Source: Hyphomicrobiales bacterium (GTDB lineage: Bacteria > Pseudomonadota > Alphaproteobacteria > Rhizobiales > Beijerinckiaceae). From it: a DNA stretch of 64,000 bases. The position numbers and the translations under genes are program-made. Positions 38,815 through 49,108 of this stretch are shown one piece after another. Numbering within the stretch: position 1 is the first letter of the stretch; each line of letters begins with the position of its first letter. The DNA lies in the NCBI GenBank assembly GCA_027489535.1, contig JAIXZO010000020.1, forward strand, positions 1 through 64,000, in the 5' to 3' direction. The notes beneath the pieces are model-generated. The model was not told the DNA's origin. It worked only from the letters and a program-made list of their open reading frames with translations, and made no database searches.

Positions 38815-40491
38815 TCAGATCGTGATGACCTGCACGTGGCAAGTGGGCTTCTTGCCCCAGGCTTGGGACACGGTGCCGCGAACGGCCCGTTCGATGGCGT
38901 TTTCGAGCATGTCGGGGTCGCGGCGCTTCTGCTTGGGCAAGCCGTCGATGACCGCAAAGACGGCCTCCTCGACGATGTCCTCGAAGCTGCGGCCCTCGCG
39001 CGAGACCTGCGGCAGGCCCGTGACGGCCAGCGCCACGTCGCCCAGCACTTCTCCGCGCGAGTCGATGGCGAGGCCGACGGAGATGACGCCCGCGAAGGAC
39101 AGGCGGCGACGCTCGGGGATGGCCTGATCGGCGGCGTCCACGACGACGTTGCCGTCCTTGTAGAGCCTCCCCGACGAGACGGTCTCGATGACTTCCGGAT
39201 CGCCCGGGGCCAAGCGCAGCATCTCGCCGTTCTCGATCTTCACGGGGAACGGCACGCCGATGCGGCGCGCGAGCTTGCGATGCTCTTCGAGATGCAACGC
39301 CTCGCCATGCGCCGGCACGGAGATTTTGGGCCGGACCCAAGAATACATCCGCTCCATCTCGCCCCGACGCGGATGACCCGAGACGTGGACGAGGCGGTCG
39401 CGGTCGGTGATAACCTCGATGCCCTGATGCACGAGCCCGTTGACGATCCGGCCGATGGCCTTCTCGTTGCCGGGAATGGTGCGCGAGGACAGGATCACCC
39501 GGTCGCCGGGCGACAGCGCGATGTCGGGATGGTTGTCGGTGGCGACGCGCGCCAAGGCCGCGCGGGGTTCGCCCTGGCTGCCCGTGAGCAGCGCCACGAC
39601 CTTGTCGCGCGGCAGGTAGCCGTAGGCGTCCGAGCCGCGGAATTCCGGCAGGCCGTCGAGAAAGCCGAGTTCGCGGGAGACTTGAATGACCCGGTCCATC
39701 GCGCGGCCGACGGCGACGACTTCGCGGCCGTTGGCGTAAGCCGCAAGGGCCACGGCGCGCAGGCGCGCGACGTTGGAGGCGAAGGTGGTGACGGCGACGC
39801 GGTGCTTGGATTCGGCGATGATCTCGCCGAGCGATTGCGCGACCTCGGTCTCGCTGGGGCTGATGCCTTCGCGGATGACGTTGGTGGAATCGCAGACGAT
39901 GGCGAGCACGCCCTCGTCGCCGATGGCGCGCAGCCGCGCCTCGTCGGTCGGCCGGCCGAGAACCGGCGTCTCATCGATCTTCCAGTCGCCCGTATGCACG
40001 ACGGTGCCGAGCGGGGTGCGGATGGCGAGCGCGGTGGCTTCGGGGATCGAATGGGCGACGGCGATGAACTCGACGTCGAACGCGCCGATATTCAGGCGTT
40101 GCCCCTGCTCGACGACGTTCATCGGGATCTTGTGCGCGCCCGGCTCCTGGAAGCGGCGGACTTCCAAAAGATCGGCCGCGAAACGCGTGGCGTAGACGGG
40201 TGCCTTGAGGCGCGGCCACAATTCCATCAGCGCGCCGATATGGTCTTCATGCGCATGCGTGATGATGATGCCGTCGAGCTTGTCGCGCTTGCTTTCGAGA
40301 AAGCGCAGATCGGGCAGGATCAGATCGACGCCGGGCAGGTCGTCGCCCGCGAAGCTGACGCCGCAATCGACGAGCAACCAGCGCCGGCTCTTGGCCGGGC
40401 CGTAGCCGTAAAGGCCGGCATTCATGCCGATTTCGCCGAGCCCGCCGAGCGGGAGAAAGACGAAATCTTCGTTCGCGGCCTGAGCCATCAT
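38815..40491 (-). CDS. rnj: Ribonuclease J
   Basis: RNase J is a 5'-3' exonuclease and endonuclease of the metallo-beta-lactamase/beta-CASP type, acting in rRNA maturation and mRNA decay. The 558-residue protein has the metal motif ITHAHEDHIGAL near residues 75-86, VHTGDWKID, the beta-CASP region, and the distal motif HVSGHPRRGEM. The C-terminal domain ends GKKPTCHVQVITI. ATG 40491 overlaps the birA stop as ATGA. A perfect 8-bp hairpin at 38781-38800, without a T tract, follows its stop. Confidence 0.96.
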   Translation of the reverse strand: MMAQAANEDFVFLPLGGLGEIGMNAGLYGYGPAKSRRWLLVDCGVSFAGDDLPGVDLILPDLRFLESKRDKLDGIIITHAHEDHIGALMELWPRLKAPVYATRFAADLLEVRRFQEPGAHKIPMNVVEQGQRLNIGAFDVEFIAVAHSIPEATALAIRTPLGTVVHTGDWKIDETPVLGRPTDEARLRAIGDEGVLAIVCDSTNVIREGISPSETEVAQSLGEIIAESKHRVAVTTFASNVARLRAVALAAYANGREVVAVGRAMDRVIQVSRELGFLDGLPEFRGSDAYGYLPRDKVVALLTGSQGEPRAALARVATDNHPDIALSPGDRVILSSRTIPGNEKAIGRIVNGLVHQGIEVITDRDRLVHVSGHPRRGEMERMYSWVRPKISVPAHGEALHLEEHRKLARRIGVPFPVKIENGEMLRLAPGDPEVIETVSSGRLYKDGNVVVDAADQAIPERRRLSFAGVISVGLAIDSRGEVLGDVALAVTGLPQVSREGRSFEDIVEEAVFAVIDGLPKQKRRDPDMLENAIERAVRGTVSQAWGKKPTCHVQVITI

Positions 40492-41264
40492 GGTCCTTTC
40501 GCGACCGCCGGGGGCGGTTCATGGGAGCCGAAAAAGACGTCGCCGGCCTCGATGGAGATCGTTTCCGATCCGCAGGCGAGCAGCAGCCGTCCGTCGGCAT
40601 CGATATCTCGGAACACGCCGGAGCGTTCCCCGTCGGGCCGTCTGACGCGGATCGGCGCGCCCAGCCCGTGGGCGCGTCCCAACCATTCGGCCCGGATGGC
40701 GGGGAATCCCGCGCCGCGGTTCCAGAGCGCGAGACGTTCCGCGAACTCCGTCCGAAGCGCCGCGAAGAGTTCGTCCGCGTCGCTCGCAAGCCCCGCGGCG
40801 GCGAGGTCGATCGCGGGATAGGGCGTATCGGACGGATGCGCAATGCAATTCACGCCGATGCCGACCGCGACCACGAGACGCCCCTGCCCGTCCTGCCCGC
40901 CCTCGACGAGGAGCCCGGAGAGCTTCGCGCCGTCGAGCAGCAGATCGTTCGGCCATTTCAACCGCAGGCGAGGCCCGGCAGCCGTAAGCTTCTCGGCAGC
41001 CGCGTGGATCGCGACACCCGCGACGAAGCCGAGTTGAGGCGCGACGCGCGACGCGCAGGGGTCGACCAAGGCGAGGCTGGCGTGGAGGTTGCCGTGCGGA
41101 GAGGACCAGACCCGCCCGCTGCGGCCGCGGCCCGTCGCCTGCATTCCCGCGACGACCCAGACATTGCCGCGACCCGCGCGGGCATGGGCCAGCGCCGCAT
41201 CATTGGTGGAACCGATCTCGGCGTGCCGTTCGACCGAGAAGTCCGAAGCGCCGGTCGCACCCAC
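40488..41264 (-). CDS. birA: Biotin-[acetyl-CoA-carboxylase] ligase, catalytic domain only
   Basis: BirA biotinylates the BCCP subunit of acetyl-CoA carboxylase. The 258-residue protein has EIGSTNDAALAHA, the adenylate loop GRGRSGRVWSSPHGNL, and KWPNDLLLDGAKLSGLLVE, followed by a C-terminal SH3-like part. The DNA-binding helix-turn-helix of E. coli BirA is absent, so it is not a repressor. The likely start is GTG 41264, one base after the nuoN TGA. An ATG at 41300 inside nuoN would add 12 residues and cannot be ruled out. Confidence 0.92.
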   Translation of the reverse strand: MGATGASDFSVERHAEIGSTNDAALAHARAGRGNVWVVAGMQATGRGRSGRVWSSPHGNLHASLALVDPCASRVAPQLGFVAGVAIHAAAEKLTAAGPRLRLKWPNDLLLDGAKLSGLLVEGGQDGQGRLVVAVGIGVNCIAHPSDTPYPAIDLAAAGLASDADELFAALRTEFAERLALWNRGAGFPAIRAEWLGRAHGLGAPIRVRRPDGERSGVFRDIDADGRLLLACGSETISIEAGDVFFGSHEPPPAVAKGP

Positions 41265-41265
41265 G

Positions 41266-42708
41266 TCAGAAGAGCGACTTCGCCGCCGCTCCCGCCGCAT
41301 TCACCAGCGGCGCGGGCCAGAGCCAGAACACGAAGACGAAGACGCCGGACGCCAGAACGACCGCCCGAACGCTCGCGGAGGCCGGCTCGAACGCGCCCTT
41401 CGGCTCGTCGAAATACATGATCTTGACGAGGCGGAGATAGTAGTAGGTGCCGATGACGCTGGTGACGACGCCGATGACGGCGAGGGTCAGCAGATTGGCC
41501 TTCACGGCCGCGGCGAAGACGTACCACTTGGCGAAAAAGCCCGCGAGCGGCGGAATGCCCGCCAACGAGAACAGCAGCATCGCGAAGACGAAGGCCATGA
41601 AGGGATTGGTCCGCGCCAGACCCGCGAGATCGTCGATGTCCTCGACGTAGGCGCCGGCCCGCTTCATCGACAGGACGACGGCGAAGGAGCCGAGCGTCAT
41701 GACGAGATAGATGGCCATATAGGTCGCGACGCCCTGCACGCCCTCGGCGGTGCCTGCCGCGAGGCCGACCAGCGCGAAGCCGACATGGCCGATGGACGAA
41801 TATGCGAGCAGGCGCTTGATGTTGCGCTGCCCGATGGCCGCGAACGCGCCGAGACCCATCGACGCGATGGAGATGAACACGACGATCTGCTGCCACTGGC
41901 CGGTGATGCCCGGGAACGCCGTGATGACCACGCGCACCAAGAGTGCGATGGCCGCGATCTTGGGGGCTGCGGCGAAGAAGGCGGTGACGGGCGTCGGTGC
42001 GCCCTCATACACGTCCGGCGTCCACATGTGGAACGGCACGGCCGATATCTTGAAGGCGAGACCGGCCATGACGAAGACGAGGCCGAAGATGACGCCCGTG
42101 CCCGCATCCGCCTTCAGCGCGAGGGCGATGCCCTCAAAGGACACCGAACCGGTGAAGCCGTAAACGAGCGAAGCGCCGTAGAGCAGCATGCCCGACGAGA
42201 GCGCGCCCAGAACGAAATATTTCAGGCCCGCTTCGGTCGAACGCTCGTCGTCGCGGTTGATGGAGGCGATGACGTAGAGCGCGAGGCTGGAAAGCTCCAA
42301 GCCCATATACATGGCGATCAGGTCGTTCGCCGAGATCATCAGCATCATGCCGAGCGTGGACAGCAGGATGAGGATGGGGAACTCGAACTGCTGCACCTTT
42401 TCGCGGCGCATGTAGTCGCCCGACATCACGAGCGCGACGGCCGAGCCGAGCAGCATCGCGATCTTCATGAAGCGGCTGAAGCCGTCGATGACGAAGGCCC
42501 CGTTGAAGGTCACGAAGCGCCCGGCAGGCTGCATCGCCACCATCACGGCGGCGGCGAGCACCAGCCCGAGCGTCGCTGTGGTGACGGTTCCGGTCGCGCG
42601 GTCGCCCCGGAAGGCTCCGAACAGCACGAGCGCCATCACCCCGAGGGCGAGGAGAATTTCGGGGAGCGCGGGCCCCAGAGCCGGAACGGCGGCGATGGTC
42701 GACGACAT
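41266..42708 (-). CDS. nuoN: NADH-quinone oxidoreductase subunit N
   Basis: One of three antiporter-like proton-pumping subunits of complex I. The 480-residue protein has about 14 hydrophobic segments. The key lysine-bearing helices are in [20 protein letters not shown] and in the region [20 protein letters not shown]. The family motif [13 protein letters not shown] is clear. ATG 42708 lies 11 bases after the nuoM stop. As usual it is the last nuo gene, followed directly by birA. Confidence 0.97.
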   Translation of the reverse strand: MSSTIAAVPALGPALPEILLALGVMALVLFGAFRGDRATGTVTTATLGLVLAAAVMVAMQPAGRFVTFNGAFVIDGFSRFMKIAMLLGSAVALVMSGDYMRREKVQQFEFPILILLSTLGMMLMISANDLIAMYMGLELSSLALYVIASINRDDERSTEAGLKYFVLGALSSGMLLYGASLVYGFTGSVSFEGIALALKADAGTGVIFGLVFVMAGLAFKISAVPFHMWTPDVYEGAPTPVTAFFAAAPKIAAIALLVRVVITAFPGITGQWQQIVVFISIASMGLGAFAAIGQRNIKRLLAYSSIGHVGFALVGLAAGTAEGVQGVATYMAIYLVMTLGSFAVVLSMKRAGAYVEDIDDLAGLARTNPFMAFVFAMLLFSLAGIPPLAGFFAKWYVFAAAVKANLLTLAVIGVVTSVIGTYYYLRLVKIMYFDEPKGAFEPASASVRAVVLASGVFVFVFWLWPAPLVNAAGAAAKSLF

Positions 42709-42719
42709 CGTGACTGACC

Positions 42720-44225
42720 TCAGGGAGCGAACGCGACAGTCTTGACGACCGTGGACACGGCCGTCTGCGCGGATTTCAGGAGCGCCTCGGTGGACGGGGC
42801 GAAGACGTCGAGGATGCCGTTGGGCTGCACGCCGTACCAGATCGTCAGCGCGACGAGCGGCAGCAGCAGCGCCATCTCGCGGGCGTTCAGATCGGCGATG
42901 CCCTTGAGCTCGGGCTTCTCGAGCTTGCCGAACACGACGCGGGCATAGAGCCAGAGCGCGTAGCAGGCCGAGAGGATGACGCCGGTCGTCGCGATCATCG
43001 CGACCCAGGTGTTGGCGCGGAACGCGCCGAGCAGCGTCAGGAACTCGCCGACGAAGCCGGACGTGCCGGGCAGCCCGACATTGGCCATGGTGAACACCAT
43101 GAACACGGTCGCGTAGATCGGCATCCGGTGCACGAGGCCGCCATAGGCCTTGATCTCGCGGGTGTGCATCCGGTCGTAGATGACGCCGACGCAGAGGAAC
43201 AGCGCGCCCGACACGATTCCGTGCGAGACCATCTGGTACATCGCGCCCTGGATGCCCTGCGGGGTCAGCGTGAAAAGACCCATCGTGACGAAGCCCATAT
43301 GGGCGACCGACGAATAGGCGATCAGCTTCTTGATGTCCTCCTGCATCAGCGCCACCAGCGAGGTGTAGACGATGGCGACGACCGAGAGCGCGAACATGAA
43401 CGGCGCGAAATAGGCCGAAGCGTCCGGGAACATCGGGATCGAGAAGCGGATGAAGCCGTAGCCGCCCATCTTCAGGAGGATCGCCGCGAGGATCACCGAA
43501 CCCGCCGTCGGCGCTTCCACGTGCGCGTCGGGCAGCCAGGTGTGGACCGGCCACATCGGCATCTTCACCGCGAAGGACGCGAAGAAGGCGAGCCAGAGCC
43601 AGGTCTGCATGCCGGCCGGGAACTTGTAGGCGAGCAACGTCGGGATGTCGGTCGTCCCCGCCGTCCAATACATCGCCATGATGGCGACGAGCATCAGCAG
43701 CGAGCCGAGCAGCGTGTAGAGGAAGAATTTGAAGCTCGCATAGATGCGGCGCTTGCCGCCCCAGATGCCGATGATCAGGAACATCGGGATCAGGCCGGCT
43801 TCGAAGAACAGGGAGAACAGCACGAGATCGAGCGCGGCGAACACGCCGATCATCAGCGTTTCAAGCACCAGAAACGCGATCATGTATTCCTTGACGCGCT
43901 TCTCCACGCCCCACGACGCCACGATGCAGAAGGGCATCAGGAAGGTCGTGAGCATGATGAAGGGCATCGAGAAGCCGTCGACGCCGAGCTTGAAAACGAT
44001 CGTCTCCGACAGCCACGCCCCCTGCTCGACGAGCTGGAAGGCTGCCGACGACGCATCGAACCGGTTCCACGCCACGAGCGACAGCACGAAGGTCGCAACC
44101 GTCGCGAACAGTGCCGTCCAGCGGATGTTCTTGAGGCCGCTTTCGCTGTCGCCGTTGGTCAGCAGGATGAGGACGCAGCCGATGATCGGAAGCAGCAGCA
44201 GGCCCGAAAGAAGGTGATCGAGCAT
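42720..44225 (-). CDS. nuoM: NADH-quinone oxidoreductase subunit M
   Basis: Antiporter-like membrane subunit of complex I, 501 residues with about 14 membrane spans. Landmarks are [40 protein letters not shown] (with the conserved Glu), [20 protein letters not shown] (with the conserved Lys) and [17 protein letters not shown] 44225 overlaps the nuoL stop as TGATG. Together with NuoL and NuoN it forms the distal proton-pump module. Confidence 0.97.
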   Translation of the reverse strand: MLDHLLSGLLLLPIIGCVLILLTNGDSESGLKNIRWTALFATVATFVLSLVAWNRFDASSAAFQLVEQGAWLSETIVFKLGVDGFSMPFIMLTTFLMPFCIVASWGVEKRVKEYMIAFLVLETLMIGVFAALDLVLFSLFFEAGLIPMFLIIGIWGGKRRIYASFKFFLYTLLGSLLMLVAIMAMYWTAGTTDIPTLLAYKFPAGMQTWLWLAFFASFAVKMPMWPVHTWLPDAHVEAPTAGSVILAAILLKMGGYGFIRFSIPMFPDASAYFAPFMFALSVVAIVYTSLVALMQEDIKKLIAYSSVAHMGFVTMGLFTLTPQGIQGAMYQMVSHGIVSGALFLCVGVIYDRMHTREIKAYGGLVHRMPIYATVFMVFTMANVGLPGTSGFVGEFLTLLGAFRANTWVAMIATTGVILSACYALWLYARVVFGKLEKPELKGIADLNAREMALLLPLVALTIWYGVQPNGILDVFAPSTEALLKSAQTAVSTVVKTVAFAP

Positions 44226-46240
44226 CAGTGCGCTCCCCCGAACATCGTCCACGTCACGAAGGCGGCGACGCCGATGAGCATGGCGAAGGCGTAGTGATAG
44301 ACGTAACCGGTCTGCAGGCGGACGACGGCGTTCGTCACGTCCACGACGCGCGCCGAAATGCCGTCCGGGCCGAGCCCGTCGATGACCATGCCGTCGCCCT
44401 TCTTCCACAGGAAGCGCCCGAGCATCTTGGCCGGACGGACGAACAGGAAGTCGTAGAGCTCGTCGAAATACCACTTGTTCAGCAGAAAATCGTAGAGCAG
44501 CGGCTGGCTGCGGGCCAATTGGCCGGGCAGTTCGGGGCTCTTGATGTAGAAGAGCCACGCCAATGCGAAGCCCGCGACCATCATCACGAAGGGCGACCAG
44601 ACGACCCATTTCGGCACGTCGTGCATCGCGTGCAGGACATGGTTGTCCTTGCCCGTGAACAGCGCCGTCTTGAAGAAGGCCTCGTAGCCGTGGCCGATGA
44701 AGGCGTCGTGGAAGGCGATGCCCGCAAACAGCGCGCCGAAGGCCAGCAGCGCGAGCGGCACCAGCATCACCAACGGCGACTCGTGCGGCTGATGCGCGCC
44801 GTGGCCGTGGCCGTGATCGTCATGCGCGTGATCGTCATGCGCCGCATGGGCATGGGCGTGGGCGTGATCGTCGTGATGCGCGCCCTCCCCGGCCCAGCGC
44901 GCCGGACCCGCGAAGGTCGTGAAGAACAGACGCCAGGAGTAGAACGACGTCATGAAAGCGGTGACGACGAGAAGGATGAAGGCGTAGCCCCACGGCCCGG
45001 CATGGGACGCATAGACGCTCTCGATGATCGCGTCCTTCGAGTAATAGCCTGCGGTCAGCGGGAATCCCGTCAGCGCCAACGTGCCGATCAGCATCATCGC
45101 GCCGGTGAAGGGGATCTTCTTGAACAGGCCGCCCATGCGGCGGATGTCCTGCTCGTGATGCATCGCATGGATCACCGAGCCCGCGCCCAAGAACAGCAGC
45201 GCCTTGAAGAAGGCATGCGTGAACAGGTGGAAGATGCCGGCCGAATAGGCCCCCGCCCCGAGCGCGGCGAACATGAAGCCGAGCTGCGAGCAGGTGGAAT
45301 AGGCGATCACGCGCTTGATGTCGTTTTGCACCAGCCCGATCGTGCCGGCGAAGAACGCCGTCGTCGCGCCGACGAACATGACGACCGCGAGAGCATTCGG
45401 CGCGGCTTCGAACAACGGCGAGAGGCGCGCGACCATGAAAACGCCCGCCGTCACCATGGTCGCGGCATGGATGAGGGCCGAAACGGGGGTCGGGCCTTCC
45501 ATCGCATCCGGCAGCCATGTGTGCAGCAGGAACTGCGCCGACTTGCCCATCGCGCCCATGAACAGCAGCAGGCAGGTCAGGTTGACGGCGTTCCAGTCGG
45601 TGCCGAGGAAGTGGAACTTCAGGCCCGCGATTTCGGGCACCTTGGCGAAGACGGCGTCGAAGCCGACCGAGCCCGTCAGCACGAAGACGAGGAAAATGCC
45701 GAGCGCGAAGCCGAAATCGCCGACGCGATTGACGATGAAGGCCTTCATCGCCGCGGCGATGGCGGTGGGCTTCTCGTACCAGAAGCCGATGAGGAGATAG
45801 GAGGCGAGGCCCACGCCCTCCCAGCCGAAGAACATCTGCACGAGGTTGTCGGCCGTCACCAGCATCAGCATGGCGAAGGTGAACAGCGAGAGATAGGCGA
45901 AGAAGCGCGGCCGGGCCGGATCTTCGTGCATGTAGCCGATGGAGTAGAGGTGCACGAGCGCCGACACGGAATTGACGACGACGAGCATCACGGCCGTCAT
46001 CGTGTCGATGCGCAGCGACCAGTCGACGATCAAGGCGCCCGAGGTGATCCACGGCGCGAGCTTGACCGTGTAGGCCCCGCGGCCGAAGCCGACGTCGAAG
46101 AACACGATCCACGACAGAACCGCGCCGATGATGAGGAAACCCGTCGTGACGATCTCGCTCGGCCGGGGACCGAGCACGCGGCCGAACAGGCCGGCGATGA
46201 GAAAGCCGAGAAGCGGAAGAAAGACGATCGCCTGTACCAT
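44225..46240 (-). CDS. nuoL: NADH-quinone oxidoreductase subunit L with a histidine-rich loop
   Basis: The largest antiporter-like subunit, 671 residues, carrying the long lateral helix that spans NuoM and NuoN. Typical segments are [40 protein letters not shown], and [16 protein letters not shown]. Unusually, residues about 453-487 form a loop with 14 histidines mixed with Asp, Ala and Gly ([13 protein letters not shown] then [10 protein letters not shown]), coded by 44782-44882. This looks like a metal-binding or flexible loop inserted between membrane segments. ATG 46240 is seven bases after the nuoK stop. Confidence 0.96.
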   Translation of the reverse strand: MVQAIVFLPLLGFLIAGLFGRVLGPRPSEIVTTGFLIIGAVLSWIVFFDVGFGRGAYTVKLAPWITSGALIVDWSLRIDTMTAVMLVVVNSVSALVHLYSIGYMHEDPARPRFFAYLSLFTFAMLMLVTADNLVQMFFGWEGVGLASYLLIGFWYEKPTAIAAAMKAFIVNRVGDFGFALGIFLVFVLTGSVGFDAVFAKVPEIAGLKFHFLGTDWNAVNLTCLLLFMGAMGKSAQFLLHTWLPDAMEGPTPVSALIHAATMVTAGVFMVARLSPLFEAAPNALAVVMFVGATTAFFAGTIGLVQNDIKRVIAYSTCSQLGFMFAALGAGAYSAGIFHLFTHAFFKALLFLGAGSVIHAMHHEQDIRRMGGLFKKIPFTGAMMLIGTLALTGFPLTAGYYSKDAIIESVYASHAGPWGYAFILLVVTAFMTSFYSWRLFFTTFAGPARWAGEGAHHDDHAHAHAHAAHDDHAHDDHGHGHGAHQPHESPLVMLVPLALLAFGALFAGIAFHDAFIGHGYEAFFKTALFTGKDNHVLHAMHDVPKWVVWSPFVMMVAGFALAWLFYIKSPELPGQLARSQPLLYDFLLNKWYFDELYDFLFVRPAKMLGRFLWKKGDGMVIDGLGPDGISARVVDVTNAVVRLQTGYVYHYAFAMLIGVAAFVTWTMFGGAH

Positions 46241-46247
46241 CGCGCCG

Positions 46248-46556
46248 TCAGCCCTTCATCACGTTGATGTCTTCGACCGCGATCGACCCGCGATTGCGGT
46301 AGAACACGACCAGAATGGCGAGGCCGATGGCCGCCTCCGCCGCCGCGACCGTCAGGATCAGCAGCGCGAAGACCTGACCGACCAGATCGCCCGAAAAGGT
46401 GGAGAACGCCACGAGGTTGATGTTGACCGCGAGCAGGATGAGCTCGATCGACATCAGGATGACGATGACGTTCTTGCGGTTCACGAAGATGCCGAACACG
46501 CCGAGCGTGAACAGCATGGCCGCGACCGTCAGATAATGGCTGAGCCCGATTTCCAT
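46248..46556 (-). CDS. nuoK: NADH-quinone oxidoreductase subunit K
   Basis: A 102-residue protein with three membrane spans, starting [20 protein letters not shown]. The conserved charged residues within the membrane appear in [20 protein letters not shown] and in the last span [20 protein letters not shown]. It is homologous to MrpC of sodium/proton antiporters and couples quinone reduction to pumping. It is seven bases from both nuoJ and nuoL. Confidence 0.97.
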   Translation of the reverse strand: MEIGLSHYLTVAAMLFTLGVFGIFVNRKNVIVILMSIELILLAVNINLVAFSTFSGDLVGQVFALLILTVAAAEAAIGLAILVVFYRNRGSIAVEDINVMKG

Positions 46557-46563
46557 TCCCGCC

Positions 46564-47181
46564 TCACACGCCCTGCCGAGAGGGAACTTTTTTGACTTCC
46601 ATCGCCGTCGCCTTCGTCCGCGCGACCTGATCCTCGATGCTCTGGCGCTTGACGCCCGCCTTGTGGCGCAGCGTGAGAACGATCGCGCCGATCATGGCGA
46701 CGAGCAGGATCAGCCCGGAAATCTGGAAGAAGTAGACATATTGCGTGTAGAGCACGCGCCCGAGCGCCTCGGTGTTGGACACGAGCGCATCGGGCCGCGG
46801 GGCCGCCGCCGCGACCGTCTTCAGCTTGGTCGGGTCGACGAAGCGGGTCGTCAGCACCAGCACCAGCTCGATCAGGAACACGATCGCGAGCAGCGCGCCG
46901 AGCGGAAGGTAGCTGAGAAAGCCCTGCCGAAGCTCGGCGAAGTCCACGTCGAGCATCATCACGACGAACAGGAACAGCACCGCCACCGCGCCCACATAGA
47001 CGACCACGAGGATCATCGCGAGGAACTCGGCGCCCATGAGCAGGAACAGCCCCGCCGCGTTCACGAACGCGAGGATCAGGAACAGGACCGAATGAACGGG
47101 ATTGCGCGACGCGACGACCATGAAGGCCGACGCGACGGTGACGCCCGCGAAGAGGTAGAAAAAGGCCGCAGCCACATTCAT
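46564..47181 (-). CDS. nuoJ: NADH-quinone oxidoreductase subunit J
   Basis: Membrane subunit of complex I, 205 residues with five hydrophobic spans. The pi-bulge helix used in coupling is in [23 protein letters not shown] 47181 ([14 protein letters not shown]) is chosen over the longer frame, whose extra residues are basic and not family-like. A 143-base gap with no recognisable gene separates it from nuoI, longer than other spacings in this operon. Confidence 0.96.
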   Translation of the reverse strand: MNVAAAFFYLFAGVTVASAFMVVASRNPVHSVLFLILAFVNAAGLFLLMGAEFLAMILVVVYVGAVAVLFLFVVMMLDVDFAELRQGFLSYLPLGALLAIVFLIELVLVLTTRFVDPTKLKTVAAAAPRPDALVSNTEALGRVLYTQYVYFFQISGLILLVAMIGAIVLTLRHKAGVKRQSIEDQVARTKATAMEVKKVPSRQGV

Positions 47182-47324
47182 CAGGGACGCCCCCGAAGGT
47201 CGCCGCAGCGACCTCTCCCGAACCATGCGACCCCTTCGAGAAAAGGGCCGCTTTGCCTTTCCAAGGCCCGCCGCAAGGCGAGCCGCCCGTCTATAGACCC
47301 CGATTCCGCACCGGACAACCCGAC

Positions 47325-47813
47325 TTACCGGTAGGGTGCATCCATGCGGATGTTGCGCTGGATCTCGCGTTCCCAACGCGCGCCGTTGTCGAGCAGCTTG
47401 TCCTTGTCGAAGAACAGCTCCTCACGCGTTTCCGTCGCGAATTCGAAATTCGGACCTTCCACGATGGCGTCCACCGGGCAGGCCTCCTGACAGAAGCCGC
47501 AATAGATGCACTTCGTCATGTCGATGTCGTAGCGGGTCGTGCGCCGCGTGCCGTCGTTGCGGCGCGGACCGGCCTCGATCGTAATCGCCTGCGCCGGGCA
47601 GATCGCCTCGCAGAGCTTGCACGCGATGCAGCGTTCCTCGCCGTTGGGATAGCGGCGCAAGGCATGCTCGCCGCGGAAGCGCGGCGAGACCGGGTTCTTT
47701 TCGAACGGATAGTTGATGGTCGCCTTGGGCTTGAAGAAATAACGCATCGAAAGCGCGAACGCCGACACGAATTCCTTCAACAAAAGCGACTGCGCAGCCT
47801 GTGCGAGCCTCAT
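47325..47813 (-). CDS. nuoI: NADH-quinone oxidoreductase subunit I
   Basis: A ferredoxin-type subunit carrying clusters N6a and N6b in the peripheral arm. The 162-residue protein has [12 protein letters not shown] (Cys62-Cys72) and [12 protein letters not shown] (about residues 101-112), the two 4Fe-4S motifs. The N-terminal amphipathic helix is [20 protein letters not shown]. It is followed after the extra 82-residue gene by nuoH upstream. Confidence 0.97.
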   Translation of the reverse strand: MRLAQAAQSLLLKEFVSAFALSMRYFFKPKATINYPFEKNPVSPRFRGEHALRRYPNGEERCIACKLCEAICPAQAITIEAGPRRNDGTRRTTRYDIDMTKCIYCGFCQEACPVDAIVEGPNFEFATETREELFFDKDKLLDNGARWEREIQRNIRMDAPYR

Positions 47814-47829
47814 CGTCCCTCACCCGTCT

Positions 47830-48078
47830 TCATCCGCGCCCGCCATAGGACGCGCCGACCCAAAATCCGATGATCGGGAACGCCCCGACCGTCATCACCA
47901 GCACGACCAGCCGCAGAATGCCGATCTTGCGTTCGAATACGTCCCGCTCCGCCACCGTCTCGGACCTGTCGAGCTTGCGAAGCTTCGCTTCGACCACCCC
48001 GACCACGATGCGGTAATCGGCATAGCCGACGACCGCTCCGATCAAAGCCCCGAGGAATGCCGCGGGAGGAAAATCCAC
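47830..48078 (-). CDS. Small two-span membrane protein inserted between nuoH and nuoI
   Basis: This 82-residue protein is not a complex I core subunit and I do not recognise a named family. It has a hydrophobic N-terminal span (AFLGALIGAVVGYADYRIVV), a charged middle (EAKLRKLDRSETVAERDVFE), and a C-terminal span (IGILRLVVLVMTVGAFPIIG). The start is GTG 48078, five bases after the nuoH stop; GAGG within the nuoH end can serve as ribosome site. Tight spacing on both sides (5 and 16 bases) indicates co-expression with nuo genes. A role as an accessory or assembly protein is only suggested by place. Confidence 0.75.
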   Translation of the reverse strand: MDFPPAAFLGALIGAVVGYADYRIVVGVVEAKLRKLDRSETVAERDVFERKIGILRLVVLVMTVGAFPIIGFWVGASYGGRG

Positions 48079-48082
48079 GGCC

Positions 48083-49096
48083 TCAGCCGTGGACCAGAAA
48101 TTTCAGCACGCCCGCGACGACCACGACCATGACGAGCGACAGCGGCAGGAACACCTTCCAGCCCAGTCGCATCAATTGGTCGTAGCGGTAGCGCGGCACG
48201 AAGGCCTTCACCATGGCGAACATGAAGAAGACCAGAGACATCTTCAGGCCGAACCATACGATCCCCGGCACCCAGTTGAGCGGGGCGACGTCGAACGGCG
48301 GCAGCCAGCCTCCGAGGAACAGGATCGTGGTCAGCGCGCACATGGTCATGATGGCCACGTATTCGCCGAGCATGAACAGCAGATACGGCGTGGACGCGTA
48401 TTCCACCATGTAGCCCGCCACCAGCTCCGACTCCGCTTCCGGAAGGTCGAAGGGCGGGCGGTTCGTCTCGGCCAGCGCCGAGATGAAGAAGATGACGAAC
48501 ATCGGGAACAGCGGCAGCCAGTACCAGCCGAACATGCCGAATTTCGTGTCCTGCGCGCGGATGATCTCGTTGAGGTTCAACGAGCCGGCGCAGAGCAGCA
48601 CGGTGATGATCACGAAGCCGATCGAGACCTCGTAGGACACCATCTGCGCCGCCGAGCGCAGCGCGCCGAGGAACGGGTACTTCGAATTGGAAGCCCAGCC
48701 GCCCATGATGATGCCGTACACGCCGAGCGACGAGATGGCGAAGATGTAGAGGATGCCGACATTGAGATCGGCCACCGCCCAACCGTCCGCCACCGGGATG
48801 ACGGCCCAGGCGGCGAGCGCCAGCGTCGCGGTGACGAGCGGGGCGAGCAGGAACACGCCTTTGTTCGCGCCGGCCGGGATCATCGGCTCCTTGACGGCGA
48901 ATTTCAGCAGGTCCGCGAAGGACTGCAGCAGGCCGAACGCGCCCACCACGTTGGGGCCGCGGCGCAGCTGCACGGCCGCCCAGATCTTGCGGTCGGCCAG
49001 CAGCGCATAGGCGATGTAGATCAGGAGCGCGGAGATCACGAGCAGGCTCTTGCCCACCATGATCGCGATCGCGATGAACCAGTCGAAGGCGGTCAC
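48083..49096 (-). CDS. nuoH: NADH-quinone oxidoreductase subunit H
   Basis: NuoH forms much of the quinone channel and links the peripheral arm to the membrane pump. The 337-residue, eight-span protein contains [20 protein letters not shown], the acidic loop [20 protein letters not shown], and FALGEY-like [10 protein letters not shown]. The start codon is GTG 49096 ([14 protein letters not shown] follows). It is 12 bases after nuoG. Confidence 0.97.
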   Translation of the reverse strand: MTAFDWFIAIAIMVGKSLLVISALLIYIAYALLADRKIWAAVQLRRGPNVVGAFGLLQSFADLLKFAVKEPMIPAGANKGVFLLAPLVTATLALAAWAVIPVADGWAVADLNVGILYIFAISSLGVYGIIMGGWASNSKYPFLGALRSAAQMVSYEVSIGFVIITVLLCAGSLNLNEIIRAQDTKFGMFGWYWLPLFPMFVIFFISALAETNRPPFDLPEAESELVAGYMVEYASTPYLLFMLGEYVAIMTMCALTTILFLGGWLPPFDVAPLNWVPGIVWFGLKMSLVFFMFAMVKAFVPRYRYDQLMRLGWKVFLPLSLVMVVVVAGVLKFLVHG

Positions 49097-49108
49097 GGCG
49101 CGCTCTCC

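Noticed and set aside
44782-44882. Tandem GTGATCGTCATGCG-like repeats suggesting a CRISPR or satellite
   Set aside because: They are codon-level repeats of His, Asp and Ala inside nuoL and keep the reading frame.
44228-46267. A His/Arg/Asp-rich 679-codon plus-strand frame opposite nuoL
   Set aside because: Antisense of nuoL; the repetitive composition arises from the hydrophobic codons of the membrane protein.
47182-47324. Possible small gene in the nuoI-nuoJ gap
   Set aside because: No frame with start, ribosome site and protein-like composition; only an extension of nuoJ frame with basic residues.
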